A DNA stretch of 64,000 nt from Leidyana gryllorum EB-2025a (GCA_048772705.1 JBLWGC010000208.1:186001-250000); one strand, 5' to 3'; positions 10,284-22,683 are shown, counted from the stretch's first letter. The notes: a model not told the origin generated them from the letters alone. Program-made: numbers and translations.

Positions 10284-11822
10284 CCGTATTTACCCAAAGC
10301 ACAAAAATAGTACAGACAATGGAGTAAAGCGGAGGAATGGATGAGCGTGTGTGTGCATTTGCATTGTGAGTCTGAACGATATATATAAAGAGGGCTCGTG
10401 CATTGCTCCAAAGATGCACAAGAAGCCTGATGAGAACAATACGGGGATGATGAGCGCAACGCGCACGGTTCGAACGCTAGAAAATCTGCTCACCACAACC
10501 CTCGGCTACCCCGACAAATCATTTGTAGCACGACGGCAACCTAGCGAGTGCCGGTGTAGCTGCCCAACCTGCTTGATCCGAATAATAATTGCATCCGCAC
10601 ACACAACGCGTCTGATGTGCGCTCACAGACGGCCGGAATGCAGCAGCGCTATTCACGCGCAGCATTCCGAGAACGAGGCGGCGAGCGAATGGAAATTGAG
10701 ATCATTACATATAGATATGAGAAGCAAAACTGACTCATTCTACCCTTTGCCCAGGTCAATCGAGCTTTCGCCACATAGCCTCAAACCCCCACAAAAAGTG
10801 GTATTCGGTCGTCCATCCATGGCTGAAAGGCCGAATCGAAAGGAGTGAGGTGCGGAAAGAGACATCGATGTTGCTTGTCATGTCAAGTAGAAATGAGTGG
10901 CTTGGAGGCAATAATATACGCCATGTGGTAATTCACTTATTCGGCACCACTAAATGGCGATCTTCAATATTCATCACTTATCCGGCATCCAGCACGAGCA
11001 AGCGGGTGTGATATAATTATTTTGCCATGCCGAGCAGTTGACTCTATCTCTTGAGAGTCACTGTCTCCGTGTGTGTGTGTGTGTGTGTGTGTGAATGTGT
11101 GTGTGATATGGATGTCAGCAGGGAGCAAGAAATGTCGAAATACATGCGCCGGGAATCTTGGTATCACCGTATTTGGGTGACGTCCAATAGCGAGTTCGGA
11201 GTGTGCATATATACACAGTTTGGGAAATTGTGACCAATGTTCTAGTCCGATATCTCCGACTTCCTGTGTCCCGAGGTAGAGAGATACCTTCGCGTACGTT
11301 AACAACAAAACGCAACCGCCGTGGCAGGCGGTTCAGTAGTGTCACTGCCTCGAAACGAGTCTGCTTCCTCCACCAAAATGTTGCAGAGACATAGATCTCA
11401 GCGTGGTCTTGAAAGCTATCTGACGGTGGAAGTGTGATCTGGGCTGGGCGGTGCGAGAGAAAGACACGCAGAGAGAATTGGGTCTGCCTTTTTGAACCAA
11501 AATTCGTTTCGAGCTCTCCCCCCAAAGCCGCCAGCAGCGCAGATCATAGAACACAATATATGTAAGAGAGTGTGTACTTTGTCAGGGTGTAAATATTCGC
11601 CTCCAAACTCTACATCGTGATTGTACAAAAGCTTCTGGAAGAACGCGGTGATCCTTTGCGCTCTGAGTATTACGTACAGCAACGCGAGTGTATAATGACA
11701 TAGAGTGCATAGTTATCAAATGTGAAGGCGCTCGCAGGCCGGCGAGAGAAAGACGGTGATCCCATAAGCGGCTCTTAGGAGACAGAGAGGGATGTAGGAA
11801 AAATGTCCGGCACCGCACATCT
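10284..11822. other. Gene-poor stretch with GT microsatellite
   Basis: About 1.5 kb with no convincing gene on either strand. The short frames have no recognisable motifs and no matching splice structure. A (GT)n run at about 11069-11093 is the only distinct feature. This is the longest apparently non-coding stretch in the window and could hold regulatory sequence or unrecognised non-coding RNA. Confidence 0.5.
11069..11093 (+). repeat. (GT)n microsatellite
   Basis: About 12 uninterrupted GT dinucleotides, followed by further TG-rich sequence to 11104, in the gene-poor stretch. Confidence 0.9.
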
Positions 11823-12989
11823 CTAAAACAGGGATTGAGATGTCGTGCCGTGGGCGTTGTCAGATTGTTTTGACACCGTCTCGTACTCGAGACGGACAGA
11901 ACAGGAGGACGCGATGGTGGAGAGAGCTCTGAGCTCCTCCTCGCTTCCGACGATCATCGTAGTTATGGATATATATTGCAAAAGAAATCTCTCCGCCAAG
12001 GCCGCGAGCCTTTCAAGTATACGAATTCCGCGCAGTACTGTAATACGCAAAGCATGCACAAGATTCCGGCGCAAACAGCGCTCCAGTTGGCCCAATTCGG
12101 TGCACACAACTGAGTCACCAAGTAAGTCGATCATCCCTACCCGCCGCGATATCCTTTGCCACCCCCCCGGGCCCAAGTCTCTTTCCAAGCTTTTCAAAAG
12201 TAGCCAGTCGCGTATGGAAAGGTGAACCTCCTCCAATTCTGGAGAGCAGTTCGCCCGAAGTAAAGCGATCAGCCGGTCGAAGTAGAGGTACTGAATTTCG
12301 GGAAACACTATCTTGCGTAGATTTGGAAAAGCAAGGGGCGTCTCTTCTGCCTCAAGTGTACCGCCGCTCAGCCACCTCTCCCGCTGATCTCCGTTCACCT
12401 CCCGGCTAAGCTTGTTATTCCGGTCCATGACTCCGTCGCTGGAGCTCGCCCGCAGCTGCGCTTCGCTTTCGACGCTGCTCTCGAACGAGCTGATCAACCG
12501 TCTTTGATGATACCGGTAATCATCAGACAGTCGACGCCGGCGACCGTCTTTTGTGTAACCGAACACGGGCTTTTTGCCTTCGAGATCCTCGAGCACCCGG
12601 GGAAACTGTGACACAAAATTGTGATCGAATGTATTGATTTCTATTCGCTCCAATGTACTGGCGCATCGAGTCAGCAGACACATTATGTCGCGCTCGCTCA
12701 GCGCAGAAGACCGAAGGACTCTCAAATGTTGTAAGCATTCCCTCAGCCACTCTCGAGGTAACTCTAGATCCTCTTCGGTCCCAATGAATAGATCAAGTAG
12801 ATGGAAATCAAAATCCACGAGACTGATCCCTAAACAGTTTGTAAAGTCTCGCGGCTCAATGCATAAGGCACGCCAGTAACGCGTTCGGCCCGTTCCGGCC
12901 GAACAATCTCCGTCATAGGCGACATAATCTTTGATACATACAGCAATTTCGGGTGGGACTCTCATCGTACTCGGCGCGACTTTATTCAT
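11823..12989 (-). CDS. Unknown protein, possibly F-box/LRR-like
   Basis: A single-exon minus-strand frame. It is open from 13103, but that start would overlap the end of the SRAP gene, so I prefer the Met at 12989 (MNKVAPSTMRVPPEIAVCI), giving 388 residues. The N-terminus has a short PPEIAVCIKDYVAYD segment that could be an F-box-like helix. Several later segments look like irregular leucine-rich repeats: LQHLRVLRSSALSERDI, LTRCASTLERIEINTF, FPNLRKIVFPEIQYL, CSPELEEVHLSIRDWLLL. Such proteins usually recruit substrates to SCF ubiquitin ligases, but the F-box is not convincing and the assignment is tentative. The middle (about residues 165-220) is charged and probably disordered. Confidence 0.6.
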   Translation of the reverse strand: MNKVAPSTMRVPPEIAVCIKDYVAYDGDCSAGTGRTRYWRALCIEPRDFTNCLGISLVDFDFHLLDLFIGTEEDLELPREWLRECLQHLRVLRSSALSERDIMCLLTRCASTLERIEINTFDHNFVSQFPRVLEDLEGKKPVFGYTKDGRRRRLSDDYRYHQRRLISSFESSVESEAQLRASSSDGVMDRNNKLSREVNGDQRERWLSGGTLEAEETPLAFPNLRKIVFPEIQYLYFDRLIALLRANCSPELEEVHLSIRDWLLLKSLERDLGPGGWQRISRRVGMIDLLGDSVVCTELGQLERCLRRNLVHALRITVLRGIRILERLAALAERFLLQYISITTMIVGSEEELRALSTIASSCSVRLEYETVSKQSDNAHGTTSQSLF

Positions 12990-13062
12990 CTCGCCTTCTG
13001 TAGCTTTCAACCCGCTGTAATTTGCCCTCGTGTTCTTTCTTAAGAGGTTCACACGCGAAAAA

Positions 13063-14617
13063 TTAGCCACTGCGCTTCCGCTTACCCCCCTTTGACGCAT
13101 CAAAGAAGCTCGTCAGTTTCGCTTGCTGCCCCCCATCTGGAACCTCAGCTTTCCTACTCGTCTCCCGACGTCGCTCCCCAGTGTCTTCTTCTTCCAGTCG
13201 CAACTCCTCCGCCCTGTATTAACGCATCAATGTCCCTGAATCGTCACTTACGGAAAGTCGTCGGCCAACGCCACCACGATATCCGGCCGGTCGTTGGCTA
13301 TATTACCGACGTCATCAGTCACGCGGTAGGATACCATATGTTTCGACACTGTGGCAAAGAGAACCAACGATCTTTGTGAACCCAAAGGCACTCACTGGTC
13401 TCCCGCGCGTTATCCTCCACGAGTTTTATCGCCTCTTCGAACGGAACGCTCTCTCCCGCAAGCCACTTCTCAGCCACATCGGGCGTAACACAACAAGGCA
13501 TCCTGTCACGCATCCAGCCGCAGTCCGACTCGGCAGCCACTGCTCACCTGGGGTGTATCGCGTGCATCGGGGTACCTGCACTGTCCATCGTCAGTATGGT
13601 GCATGATGTGAAACGCTCGACATCTTTGGCCACGTTCTTCTTCCCTTCCAATACCTTCGGGTCCCAGATGTCGTACAGCCCAGCGAAAATGATTGGCTGA
13701 TTGGTACCGGTCAGAGAGTGATCAAAACTGACACTCCCTTTCTCGGTCTTTGCCTTCTTGGGGCTTTGTTGCTGGAACCGGTCGTTCAAACTCGACTCGA
13801 CTACCTCGTAGGTCTTGGCGTCCTCGAGCTCTTCACACTCCTTCTCACGCCATCCTCCACTTGTTTTGGCCTCCTGCGGCGGTTTCGGATGACCGCTCCC
13901 GAAACTCCCAATGGCTTTGACTGTTGTTACACGGCGACTAAAGGAGAAAGACGTGGGCGCAGCTCGACTTACACTTGTACGAGGGACTCATCTTGAAATA
14001 GTACACCGCTTTGCGTTTGTTCACCGCCTTGGGCTGATCTTTGGCTAAGCCCGTGGCACCCGCGCCACCAAACCGTTTCCATTCATAGAATCCGTCAACA
14101 AAGATCACGCATCGATGCCCTTGCAAGAGACGTCTGAGTAGGCAGCAGTTGTGAGCCGGTAATCGGCCGTCACACCTCACTTGTAGAGTCTATTTTGTTC
14201 CAGGCGATCTGTGCGAGCGTTGATCGTATTGTAGCCCATCGACTTGCCCTTCGGATCCGGTGAGAAGAACGGGATCAGGCCCCAACTTGTGATGGTGAGA
14301 CGGATGACACACGCGGGTACATACACACACAAGGTCTTACCTGGCAGGAGTAAGAACCCGTACTATCTCTTGCTTGGAGGACGGTGCTTCCTCCAATTCG
14401 TCTTTGGAACGAGCATCAGTATTTGCCACGAACTGATATGCTACAGGAACTGTGGATTTCGGAGTGCAGTTCCACCTGTTTGCCATTAATGGCTGAGGGG
14501 GGGAGTGATGGAGTCCTACTTGGGTTTGTACTCATCGAGCTTTCTGTTGTAAGCGGTGGCCCCGGAGGCCGAGAGTAAGAATTTGGGTCTAAGAGTACAA
14601 CACGCCCTGCCGCACAT
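13063..14617 (-). CDS. HMCES: SRAP-domain protein (HMCES/YedK family) with C-terminal PIP-box
   Basis: Eight exons on the minus strand: 14617-14520, 14475-14341, 14285-14181, 14133-13973, 13920-13548, 13502-13396, 13348-13252 and 13213-13063. Introns are 38-55 nt and every phase joins, giving 408 residues. The product starts MCGR, with the catalytic Cys at position 2 exposed after Met removal. SWGLIPFF, YNTINARTDR, RCVIFVDGFYEWK, QPIIFAGLYDIWD, SCTILTMDSAG and AIHPRMP follow in family order, so the conserved Asn, Glu and His are all present. SRAP proteins crosslink to abasic sites in single-stranded DNA and shield them at replication forks. Beyond the domain the tail holds QAKLTSFF (about residues 389-396), a consensus PCNA-interacting QxxLxxFF box, followed by the basic GGKRKRS, a likely nuclear signal. 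Human HMCES also ends with a PIP-box. Confidence 0.93.
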
Positions 14618-14790
14618 AGTAAATTACGTGCACGCAGTCTGTTTACCCCACTTATAGTGGCAAATTTACGTTGATTATGGGTCCTTCCTGTTTGTACGAT
14701 GGGGGGAAAATGTCATCGTCTTTGTTAAGCCGGTTTCCAGACTCAAAGAGTCATAGGTGAAACGTGTTGAAGAGATAAAGCTGCCATATA

Positions 14791-17700
14791 ATGGTTCAGA
14801 TGTCCGAGGCAGTCGGGGCCGTTTGTGACCCCGAGATCACAAGGCTAAGACGGCACCAACAACTACCGGTCCATTTGGAGACCACAGCTGAGGAGAAACG
14901 TCCTTGGTACAAACGAGCTGTAGCTTCCTTCACTCAAGTGTTTAACTCTTCGGGTGCAGCTGCCAGTCGCGTCGTGGAGGAGATCTCAACGGGACATTGT
15001 GGAGGTATAAGCTCGTGTGCCGAGAAAGTGTCGACATGCTGCCAGATTACTCGAGCTGATCTGGACGTTCAAGCCACTATATGCAATCAGCCCATCACTC
15101 TCCTTATTGGGAGCAAAGCCGAATCCATGCAGAAGATTCAGGAGGCCGCTCAGAATGTGGGTAAAATTGACTGTGATCGATTGACCACGGATGCATCAAT
15201 GGATGGACTGATCAGAGAGGTCTCCACGTCTCCAGCTGTGGAGGTACAAATAGCCGATCGGGTTCCTGTTGCTCCACCCACAGAATCTGTGGTATCACGT
15301 CCCCCCAAGCGACTGGGCCCAAACGGCGGTGTCCTGACGCACCACAAGATCTGCAAACGCAAACCACCTGCCAGCCCCTCGCGTCAACGCTTGACGCCCA
15401 CACCACCCTTCCACCACGCCCGTGTCAATTGCAGATCCGTCGACGAGGATCCCGAACTCGACACTCCACCCTCAGCACTGTTCCTCGCTCATCATGCCGG
15501 GCAACTGCTCAAAAGAACTTCTACTTTTGGAGAAACCCCTCGACCCAATGTTGGCACAGCAAACCCTCTCATGAAGACTCCAGTGCCTACGCGAAGTCGC
15601 AAGGAGATTAACATTTACCACAGGAAAAAGTCTCTTAATACCGCTCCGCCCAAATGTACTGTGACGACCGACACACCAAAGCCATCGATGGAGACACAGC
15701 GCCCTCAGCAGCTCGCGCGATCGGCCGACCGCCCCACGAAGACTGCCTCAGCTCCAGCTCCAGCTCCAGTCCCAGCTGCTTCGACAATTCCTGAAGCCGC
15801 CCCTGTTGCCCCAGTTGTTGCCCCAGTTGTTGCCCCAGTTACTGCCCCTGCTGACCCAGTTACTGCCCCTGCTGACCCAGTTACTGCCCCTGCTGACCCA
15901 GTTACTGCCCCTGCTGCCTCAGTTGCCCCCGCTCCCGCTGGGGAGTTGACTGCAGGTGGTAGTCGCACACAAGAGGCTGTGAGTGGCACATCGGTCGTCA
16001 AGTCCGAGCCCTCCAGTTCAGAATCAAAGCCTGCGACCACTCAGAGGTCAGGAGAATTTATGGGTCCAATCCCACCTCAGTCTGTGGCCTCTCAACCGTT
16101 CCAGTCCATTATGAACGCCACAGTTTCGCCACCTGTTTCAATCCCGATGCAAGGGCTTCAGAGGAGTCCCGGGATGCAGCCGATGCCACCGCAACAAGCA
16201 GTCCACCATCCGTTTCCAGCCAACCCGCAAGCGGTCGGGTCTCCACTCCATTCCTATCACCCGAATCAGTACCGATACCAGATGCACCACCAATATAGCC
16301 CGAACCTTGGGCCCATGATGCCGAGTCACAATCCGCCATCTGGACCGCACCAGGGCAACAGTCTCCAATACGCTCCCCATCAGATGCCAGCTCCCGCCCC
16401 CTTCATGGTCTCCCACCTCGCTGGTCCCTACTCTCCTTCTCATACTGCTCCGGTCCCCTCCCCGCACATGTCGCTTCAACACCAACAGATGCAGGATGCA
16501 GAGGCGCAACATCGAAATGCACCGCAAACGTGGAACTTCCCCGAGCCGACAGCTCAATCATTCTGGAACGGGCCCCATCCCCATGGAATGCAGCACAGGA
16601 GTGTCCCTCAGCAGGATGCAGTCCATCACCGACGCGTGTCTCGCCAAACGCAGTCTCCGTCCCCGGCAGTGCTGCGTGCTGAGCAAAAGGCCACACCTGC
16701 CGTCGAGCCCCATCCAGAGCCTCAAGTCAATAAACCCTCTGTCGGGGGATCCGTTGTCGCTGTCGCTGTACCCTCGGTGCCGGAAGCCATGTCGGTGGAG
16801 GTGCTTTGTCAGAAGAGCGTAGCGAAGGAAGCTTCCGCCTCGCCCGAAGCTGAGGCTGAGAACGACCCCACGACTACCGTCGAGGACCAACCACAAGCGA
16901 TCGAAGCTGCCGACGGGCCAAACATAGATGGGTCACACCAGCAAGAGATGGTGGAGGCGAATCCCGAGGACACCTGTGCTCAGGATGCCACTAAACTCAC
17001 TCAATCATCTTTGAATGAAAATCTCTCACCCGGATCTGAAATTGACGAGGCGCAATCCCTCGAGGTCACTCCAGAGATCCAAAGCTCGGCGGGTGTGGAC
17101 CTTCTCGAAGACTCCTCGGGCTCAAGGGACCACGCTGCTTATAAGCCCGCTGCTGCTACCGAAGGCACTCCAGAAATCTCAGCTGCCACATCCGCCATCC
17201 ACAGTCCCGAGGGTCTCAACGAGAACACAAGAGAGAACGAGAGGAAGGGCAAACGCAACAAAAGAAAGGGCGGGCAACAGCACACGGATGAAAACGCTCA
17301 CGAAACCAAGACAAGTGGCCCTAGGGGGGGCTTCAACAAGAAAGACACCAATCCCGGACATATCGAGTCGGTGAGGACGAAGAAGGCCAATAACTCGAAC
17401 AATGGGAGTTCCCAAACGGGTCGAGAATGTTCTGAGAAGGCGACTCCACCTGACTCTGGACAAATTGCTGCCAAAAACCCCAAAGGCAAAACTGGCAAGG
17501 TACGCGGTGCCGACAACCGCAGGAACGGCGAGAACAGTGCGGGTGGGACGAAGGAACTTGTTGGAGTCTCAAATGAGAGAGCAGAGGCTGCCGGCAGTGA
17601 CCGCGCCCTCCAAACAGTCGATGTGTGTGCCATGCCAAATGATGCACTTCTGACAAAGTCACAATTCTTTAGCTACGCCCACCAGAAGCTGCAGGTGTTG

Positions 17701-19479
17701 AAGAACCAAATGCACATTACTGGCAGCAAAGCTTCTGCAGAGAGATTGGAGGAGGCGAAGCAGAAGAAAGAGGCGGCTGTACAGCGGAAGCAAAGTGCTG
17801 ATATGGCCTTGGCATCGCGCAAACTTGCCTCACGGCAGCAATCGTTGTCTCGAGAGCAATCTGCTGAACCACTTTCCAAAAATCCGTCTATACAACCGAC
17901 CTCATCCACTCTTCTGAAGGGGATTCCGGGGCCACGCTATATGATCTTGAAGGACGGGGACGCTTCCCCCGTCTGCATCAAACCTACAACTCGCAACTTG
18001 CCTCCCAGACCGCCTGGGCACATCTGCCGCCAGACCACTGTTGAGGCGCCGGCGAACGTTCTCATTACTCAGCGCACAAGTCGAACCGACCTCCCCCAAA
18101 TGCCGATGCCAAGAAGGGACTGGGTGGCTCAAATGAGTGAACTTGCCCACAAAATGAAGGAGGAGCGGCAGCCGGATCCGACTCATGACCAATTGAATTG
18201 GCTGAAAGAGCAGACGTTTAATAAACGGGTCGAACGGGAGAGAGAAGAGGCCCGAAAGATGCGGATCGAACGGGAGAGAGAAACGGACCGACAGAGACAG
18301 TACGAATCGAAGAAACAGGAGGACGAAGTGCAAAGTCCGGCCGAGCCAGCCACCTCGCAAGTGATTTCTAAGACTGTTAATTCCACAAGTATAAGCACTG
18401 GTGGCCAGTCTCCAGCGGAGACCACTGCTCCGAATGCGGTGAGTGTGACCTCAGGTGGTCCAAAATGATTTTCATAGGTAGGCATTGGGCACCGCGTATG
18501 TCTGACACCTGACCAGCAGCAACAGACCGACAATGCTGAGAAAGTATTCGGGCAAGCCCAGGCTCAGCGGTCGCGGATGAGTTCGCCAAGAACGACTCGA
18601 AATGTTTCCCATCCAAAGACTCCGGACCCGGCCAGCGCCGTTCACCCCAATACTCCGGGTGGTGGCATGTCCGACTTTGAACGCCGTTATTTCAAAAGCA
18701 ATGAGACCGCGCAAGCGTCGTCAGATGATTTCAGCTCGGCTTCGCCGGCAACAGACCAAACTTGTGTTTCTACCTTACAAGACCAAGGGCGAGCTCAAGC
18801 GGCTGTTTACACAAGCGAAGAGGTGGAACGGGCCAGAGTGAGGCTTCCACCTGCGGACAGCTCACAACTTTCGAAGTGTCCGCCGACTTTCCACCACTTA
18901 AAAGATAAATCTCTCACTTCTCCACGTTGGAAGGACGAACTGAGACATTGCAAGTGGGTCATCGACGAGAGCCAGGAAAGCAAGTTGGTGGCGACAAAGG
19001 TTATTACACCGGGAGCTATCATTGCCGTAGAAGCGGCCCCCATCGCTGTTGAAGGCTCGAGAGTCGTTGCGATCCTGCGACTGAGCCAAGAGTTGAATCA
19101 AAATCCCGACGTCGCCAAGAAGGTGCGTGCTGCGGTCGGATCTGAGGCATCAGCACCCTTTAAGGCGGCCGATGTGATGCAGTGGAGTCGGGACGGATGT
19201 CAGAGTGTTGGAATCTGGCCTCTTCTCAACAAGTTGGCTGCTAAAGCAGACAAGTCGGCTAATGCTCGCCGAGTCTTTGTGGCCAACTACTGTCTCATAG
19301 TGGCCACCCAGGTGATCAAAGCGGAGAGCGAGATTGTGTGCGCGGAGACGGATGCGATGCGTCAGGAGGCCATGCGACGTACGGGGATTAAACTCTGTGG
19401 GTACGCTGGCAAAGAAAATTGGCTGCAATCTCAGAGAGATGTCAATGTGTATTATAACGACCCACCGACTCGAAGATAG
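14791..19479 (+). CDS. Large low-complexity protein with possible degenerate SET-like C-terminal domain
   Basis: Two exons, 14791-18438 and 18517-19479, joined in phase 0 over a 78-nt intron, give about 1536 residues. The N-terminal 120 residues are ordinary in composition. Long Ala/Pro/Val repeats follow (about 340-390), then a Pro/Gln/His/Met-rich segment (about 420-630) like those in RNA-granule proteins, then Glu/Lys-rich charged sequence with probable coiled coil (AERLEEAKQKKEAAVQRK and ERAREREEARKMRIE-like helices). The final 180 residues look folded: SKLVATKVITPGAIIAVE and VATQVIKAESEIVC resemble the two conserved strands of SET domains, but the NHxxxPN motif is not seen, so any methyltransferase activity is doubtful. 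It may be a scaffold in RNA or chromatin biology. It is divergent from the SRAP gene, with about 170 bp between starts. Confidence 0.7.
15805..15917 (+). repeat. Coding tandem repeats, 12-bp and 21-bp units
   Basis: Near-identical units lie inside the large low-complexity gene. A 12-bp unit encoding VVAP runs over about 15805-15837. A 21-bp unit encoding VTAPADP follows from 15838, with three perfect copies and a partial fourth. Both keep the reading frame. Confidence 0.9.
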
Positions 19480-19538
19480 GGGTTGCACCCGTCCACCATT
19501 ATCTGATTCTTGTGCACCATCACTTATTCGGGAGTGCA

Positions 19539-20922
19539 ATGGCGAACGAGTATGAGGAAGAACCTTTTTTGGCGGCTGAGACGACTGATGATGGGCTATA
19601 TTTCAGTCGCGAGAAACTAGATGATCTGATCCATGATCCAAAGGATGTCGAACCAAATGCGGGTAATGTAAAAAGATGAACAATCTGGGCCCATACGATA
19701 GTGTAGCCGTGGGAGTCGCAGCAACGCTGGTTGCTACCAAGTTTGTCGACGAACGTCGAATGAGCACACAGCAAAAGCGCGCCGCAAGAGGCTCGATCTA
19801 TGATCCGGCACTCATCGCTAACCTTGACCCAAAGGATGCCGACAAACTGACGACGAGAGCCAGCAGGTTGAATCAGGTCCTGCTGTTCCTGTTCGGGCTG
19901 TGTGTCATGTCATTGGTACCCAACATCCAACAACTGGCCTTGTACAACCCTGAAACTGGGGCAAAGGAAGTGAATTTCTTCGTCAGGGGACCGATGACCA
20001 TTTCCTATCTGCTGGGTATCATCTTAGGTTCAACCTGGTCGGTTACTCAATACGGATCGTCGGCCCTCAAAGAATGTTTCAATCCCAAAGCCATCGGCTA
20101 CTTCTTCGCTTCCGCCGTTGGCTACACCATTGACGATTGGGTCGAAGTCCTCATACAGGTCCAAGTGGACGCTGCCTTTTGGAAGGTCATCGGCCAATCC
20201 AAACTGCTCATGACAGCCTTCCTGGCCCGACTTCTAATGAAATCTCGCCAAAGTCGAACACAATGGATCCTTCTCTTCGCTAGCAGCAGTGCTGTTGCAG
20301 CATACGCGATGCGCGACATTCGAGTGCTGCAAATCACCAATTGGGTCATCTTCATTTCCGCACTCATGTCCCTCCCACTGAGCTGCTGCAGTGCCCTCGC
20401 CACCGAATATGCCCTCAAGAGTATCAAAAACCCATTCCCAGTTCAGATCACTCAGACGCGTATTGCCACTATGATCGTCTCAACCGCATTCGCTGTTGTT
20501 GAGCTCAGCATCATGAACTCCTGGTCCACTGTCTTTACAGGCTGGACCAAACGTACCCCTCTGCTGGTAGGTACCCATCCAAATTCACCTTTGATTTGCA
20601 TAAATATCATTGGTCACTACTTTCATATTATGACTGTCTGCAGATCCTGACCGATTCTCTCCGATCTTGGACTACCATTCTGGTCATTAAGAAGTTCAGT
20701 GCTGTGTGGAAGTCTTTGTGTGTGGCCGTGTCTCTGGGACTCACCTACCTCATCTCGGTCTTGCTGGGTTTGAACAACGCTCCCTTCGAAGTGCGGCAAT
20801 TTATCATCATCGGCACCATATCTTCCATTGTGCTGGCCTACGCCAGCGCAAAACAGGATTTCAACGCCATTTTGCAGCATGAGCTGGTCTTAAAGGAGGA
20901 GCAGAATCGGAAGCAGCCGTGA
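19539..20922 (+). CDS. Nucleotide-sugar transporter family protein, paralogue 1
   Basis: Three exons, 19539-19662, 19707-20566 and 20644-20922 (introns 44 and 77 nt), give 420 residues. The first 40 residues are acidic and cytosolic (MANEYEEEPFLAAETTDDG). About ten hydrophobic segments follow. The block IGQSKLLMTAFLARLLMKSR followed by QWILLF matches the QxKILTTAxFS...xQWxAL signature of the SLC35A-type nucleotide-sugar transporters, and CCSALATEYALK matches the later G(V/L)xxEKxLK helix. These proteins exchange nucleotide sugars for nucleoside monophosphates across the Golgi or ER membrane. The Leu of QLK is Ser here, so substrate specificity cannot be read. The next gene is a paralogue in the same orientation with introns at similar places, so the pair arose by tandem duplication. 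Confidence 0.8.
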
Positions 20923-21110
20923 ATGAACCAATGATGAGTTACGAATTTCTAATGTCAATGCACGGAAGTGGTCATATGATTTACTAATAACTTGTCAACT
21001 GTCTACACGATAACCGTAATGCCTTCCAGCCTACACCCTTCCTACCAGCTAAGAAAGGTGCGCAATCTCTGTAGTGTGTGTGGTCTTGCACCTAACGGAT
21101 CGGCATCGCA

Positions 21111-22607
21111 ATGAATCGCAGGGAGGAAACCGAGCCGTTCAACGGTGCTCGCGACGATGAATATGACAGTGATGAGGAAACCGGGAGCGGTGTCACCACA
21201 CCACGCGATACCTATGATGAAGTTGAAGCCGAAGTGAGAGCGGAACGTAGAACTTCCAGTATTCTCAACCCTCCCGATGTGCCGTACGGTACTATTCCCA
21301 ACATCAGTAAGCGATTGAAAGAAACCGAATGGATAGACAGTGTGACCTCAAGGATCGTCCAAGGCACTTGGTCTGGTGAACCCCACCTACATTGACGAAA
21401 ATGAACTGACGAGCCTGCAGAAGAAGGCCAAGCGCAACTCCATGGTGGATGCGGCTGTCATAAAGGCACTCCCGGACAAGGAAGTAAAGGAACTGGCGAA
21501 ACCTGGTGCGGCTTGGAAGCAAGTGCTGCTCTTCATTGTGGGAGTGAGTGACAGTTGTGAATCAGCTTTGGATATGAACTTTCTGACAATAGGTTCTCGC
21601 TCTGGGTATCGGTCCGCTCTTCGAGCAATATGCCTTGGTGGACAAGGTGACTAAAAAGAAGGAGATCACATGGATCGTTCGAACTCCTTTCATCGGCACA
21701 TACGGCATATCAGTCATCATCGGCACCATCTTGTCTGGTCAGATGTATGGAACCCAGGGACTGAAAGACTGCTTCGACTGGAAGCAAATCGCGCTTGGAA
21801 TGCCTGTAGCCATCGCTTATACCTTCTCTGATTGGGCTGGACAGAAAGTACAGGTTGAACTTGATGGACCCCTGTGGAAAGTCATGGGTCAATCCCGACT
21901 GATCATCACTGCAGTGATTGCGTGGCTCGCGCTCGGCCGTCGTCAGAACTTCACACAATGGACTCTGTTGATCACTGCGACCTTCTTGATTGCGTGCTCA
22001 ACTATGTTGAGTCTGAGATCACTGGTTATCAACAACTGGGTCGTTTTTGGCGCTGCCTGGGTGGCGATCTTCATGAGTTGCTGCGGTGGAGTGGCTTCCG
22101 AATGGCTATTGAAAGCGTATAAGAATCACTTTATGGTGCAGATGGTTCAAAGTCGTATGGGATCGCTGATCTGCACTCTCTTCTTCATGATGTTCGAGGT
22201 GACTATCGCGAACGAGTGGCACTTGTTCCCGTTCGGGGGCTGGCGTGCCGGCACAGTGATCTTGGTGAGTGTGTATTTATCATTGATCTGCTACATGTTA
22301 TGGGCGGGGCTCTTTGTAGGTTATCTCTGATCTGACGAAATCATGGCTAAGTACCCTCATCATCAAGAGTCTTGACTCTGTGTGGAAGGCCCTCGCCACA
22401 GCAGGGGCCCTGGGAGTTACCTATATTGGCAGTTGCCTCTTCATGACGGAATATGGTGCCGCTCCATTCGACCTCACGAGCTTTACAGTCATTCTGGCTC
22501 TCACCACTAACATTCTCTCATTCGCGGCTTCCAAGCGCGACCAACACAAGCTGCTTCAGCTCAAGTCCGACGCAGAGAAGAGGATTGAAGAGGGAGGGAA
22601 GCCTTGA
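21111..22607 (+). CDS. Nucleotide-sugar transporter family protein, paralogue 2
   Basis: Four exons, 21111-21306, 21353-21543, 21593-22264 and 22320-22607 (introns 46, 49 and 55 nt), give 448 residues. It starts with a longer acidic cytosolic extension (DEEYDSDEETGSG-like) than its upstream neighbour. Conserved segments include WKVMGQSRLIITAVIAWLAL followed by GRRQNFTQW, CCGGVASEWLLKAYKNHF, and WRAGTVIL before the last exon; the last exon begins VISDLTKSW, matching ILTDSLRSW in the paralogue. Both end in a Lys/Gln-rich cytosolic tail. It presumably resides in the Golgi or ER and carries a different activated sugar, but this is inference. One extra intron splits the region that is continuous in paralogue 1. 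Confidence 0.8.
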
Positions 22608-22683
22608 ACTGGTGATCTATCATCAAGAATGAAGCAACAACCCTCTTTCCTCCCTCTCGAGAGAGAACAATAATATATCATCA

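Noticed and set aside
10351-10848. Open frame of 165 codons in the gene-poor stretch
   Set aside because: No motif, atypical composition for the window, and no splice or neighbour support.
13063-13103. Longer start at 13103 for the unknown minus-strand gene
   Set aside because: It would overlap the last exon of the SRAP gene, whose coding end is fixed by the PIP-box and nuclear signal.
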